From Ariolimax columbianus (taxonomy: Eukaryota > Mollusca > Gastropoda > Stylommatophora > Arionidae), in contig JAVGWX010000007.1 in the NCBI GenBank assembly GCA_036924085.1, forward strand, positions 35,116,953 through 35,180,952: a stretch of DNA of 64,000 bases, written 5' to 3'. The translations under genes and the position numbers were made by a program. Below are positions 63,241 through 64,000 of this stretch, one piece after another (the first letter of the stretch is position 1; every line of letters begins with the position of its first letter). The notes under the pieces are model-generated. The model saw only the letters and a program-made list of their open reading frames with translations. It did not search any database and was not told where the DNA came from.

Positions 63241-64000
63241 CACTTATGATAGGAGGTGAGTGATGGGATGTGGGCTTTAGATTGCCTTTAGGGCACAAGA
63301 AAACCAGAATGAGTCATTGAAATTAGCATACCGTTGAATCTCTACCGCCTTGTTGCGGATCCAAGCATCCTGCATGGAATTGAGTCTGCATTGCACAGCC
63401 AAATGTATGTTGTTAATTTGCAGTCCTTCTGGATGGTGAGGAGGAGTCGCTTTGAAATACCCTGAACAAGCAGCTCTGTTCATCGAGCAGGATCTTGATA
63501 GTTGCATCGTTTTCATTGAACTGATCATATATCCCAGACATTCTATTGTGAATTTCTTTCATTAAAAAGGCTCATCTGTCCTCCATAATACTCAGTGGCA
63601 GCTGATTTCTTGTCAGTCGACTGTTCAGGTCCCTGTGAAAGTCTGTGCATGTGCACCTCTTTGTAGTTTGGAGATGTTGAACCTATTCACAGGCTTCCAT
63701 CCCTGATGACAACACATAGGCTCCACATGGATGTTAGGCTTGGAGACAAAGCACCTCTAGTCTGTCCAGCACTCCGTACCGTACATGGCCTTAGTCACAT
63801 GCATTTCCAGTCTACACATCCATAGAGTGAAAACAGACAAAACATGGTGTTAGTGATGGAGAGGTCATGAAAGACACAGAGGCTCAGTAATAGTTGGTCA
63901 TTACTGTTGTACTTGTCTGTGCCTTGTACTCCATCCTAGAAGCGATGATCCAAGTGTCTTCTCTAGCATTGAAGTCCAAGGATTACAAACTTGTTCAATT
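63241..64000 (-). pseudogene. RTE-like LINE: endonuclease end and linker (partial at window end)
   Basis: The minus strand, from 64000 down, reads REDTWIIASRMEYKAQTSTT then a V(T)KAMYGTECWTD segment (about 63790), VSKPNIHVEP and NRFNISKLQRG (about 63690-63660). Next come FHRDLNSRL (about 63630) and NENDATIKILLDEQSCLFRV (about 63520-63460). This is the end of the AP-endonuclease (the TDH motif is damaged) and the linker to the RT. The start is beyond the window. Confidence 0.65.

Overview
This window is invertebrate nuclear DNA made almost entirely of transposable elements and tandem repeats. It has no bacterial-style genes. It contains non-LTR retrotransposons (LINEs), some ending in RNase H domains, CR1-type LINEs, several SINE families, mariner and hAT DNA transposons, and a minus-strand 5' fragment of an 18S rRNA gene. 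The 18S sequence, the LINE mixture and the tRNA-headed SINE suggest a lophotrochozoan, most likely a mollusc and perhaps a gastropod. That taxonomic call is an inference and was not checked against a database.

Layout. 1-11.2 kb: the 3' end of an RNase H LINE, a CR1 remnant, an RTE-like LINE carrying a 75-bp coding repeat, a fold-back mariner, and a nearly complete but decayed RNase H LINE split by a SINE. 11.2-15.2 kb: unassigned DNA, a 48-bp minisatellite and two LINE tails. 15.2-22.5 kb: a deep nest. A SINE-like element with 37-bp internal repeats is split by a roughly 6.5 kb CR1. The CR1 is split by a 3.4 kb insertion bounded by perfect 15-bp direct repeats. That insertion runs, on the minus strand, from a pre-rRNA leader through 18S and rearranged 28S pieces into a GAA-tailed retroelement. 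22.5-29.2 kb: RTE-like LINE pieces, an intact copy of the GAA-tailed element, a CR1 split by a hAT with perfect target duplications, an LTR-like repeat and a second fold-back mariner. 29.7-46.6 kb: RNase H LINE tails, 37-, 35-, 54-, 53- and 33/35-bp arrays, a second LTR-like repeat and more SINEs. 47-56.6 kb: a mariner with an 18-bp in-frame repeat, SINE-interrupted LINEs, and a hAT-like element containing a mariner containing a 37-mer element. 56.6-64 kb: a possible 5' UTR exon and a first coding exon of a host gene, a 27-bp array and further LINE fragments.

How the parts relate. The RNase H LINEs, the GAA-tailed SINEs and the 612-bp element all finish with a similar ACG plus (GAA)n end. This fits SINEs that borrow the LINE machinery. 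Many insertions keep perfect target-site duplications, so their relative order can be read directly. The most notable object is the chimeric rRNA/retroelement insertion at 15771-19149. It looks like a retrotransposition product built by repeated template switching onto ribosomal RNA. No intact transposase or reverse transcriptase gene is visible. The only candidate host coding exon is at 61390-61525.
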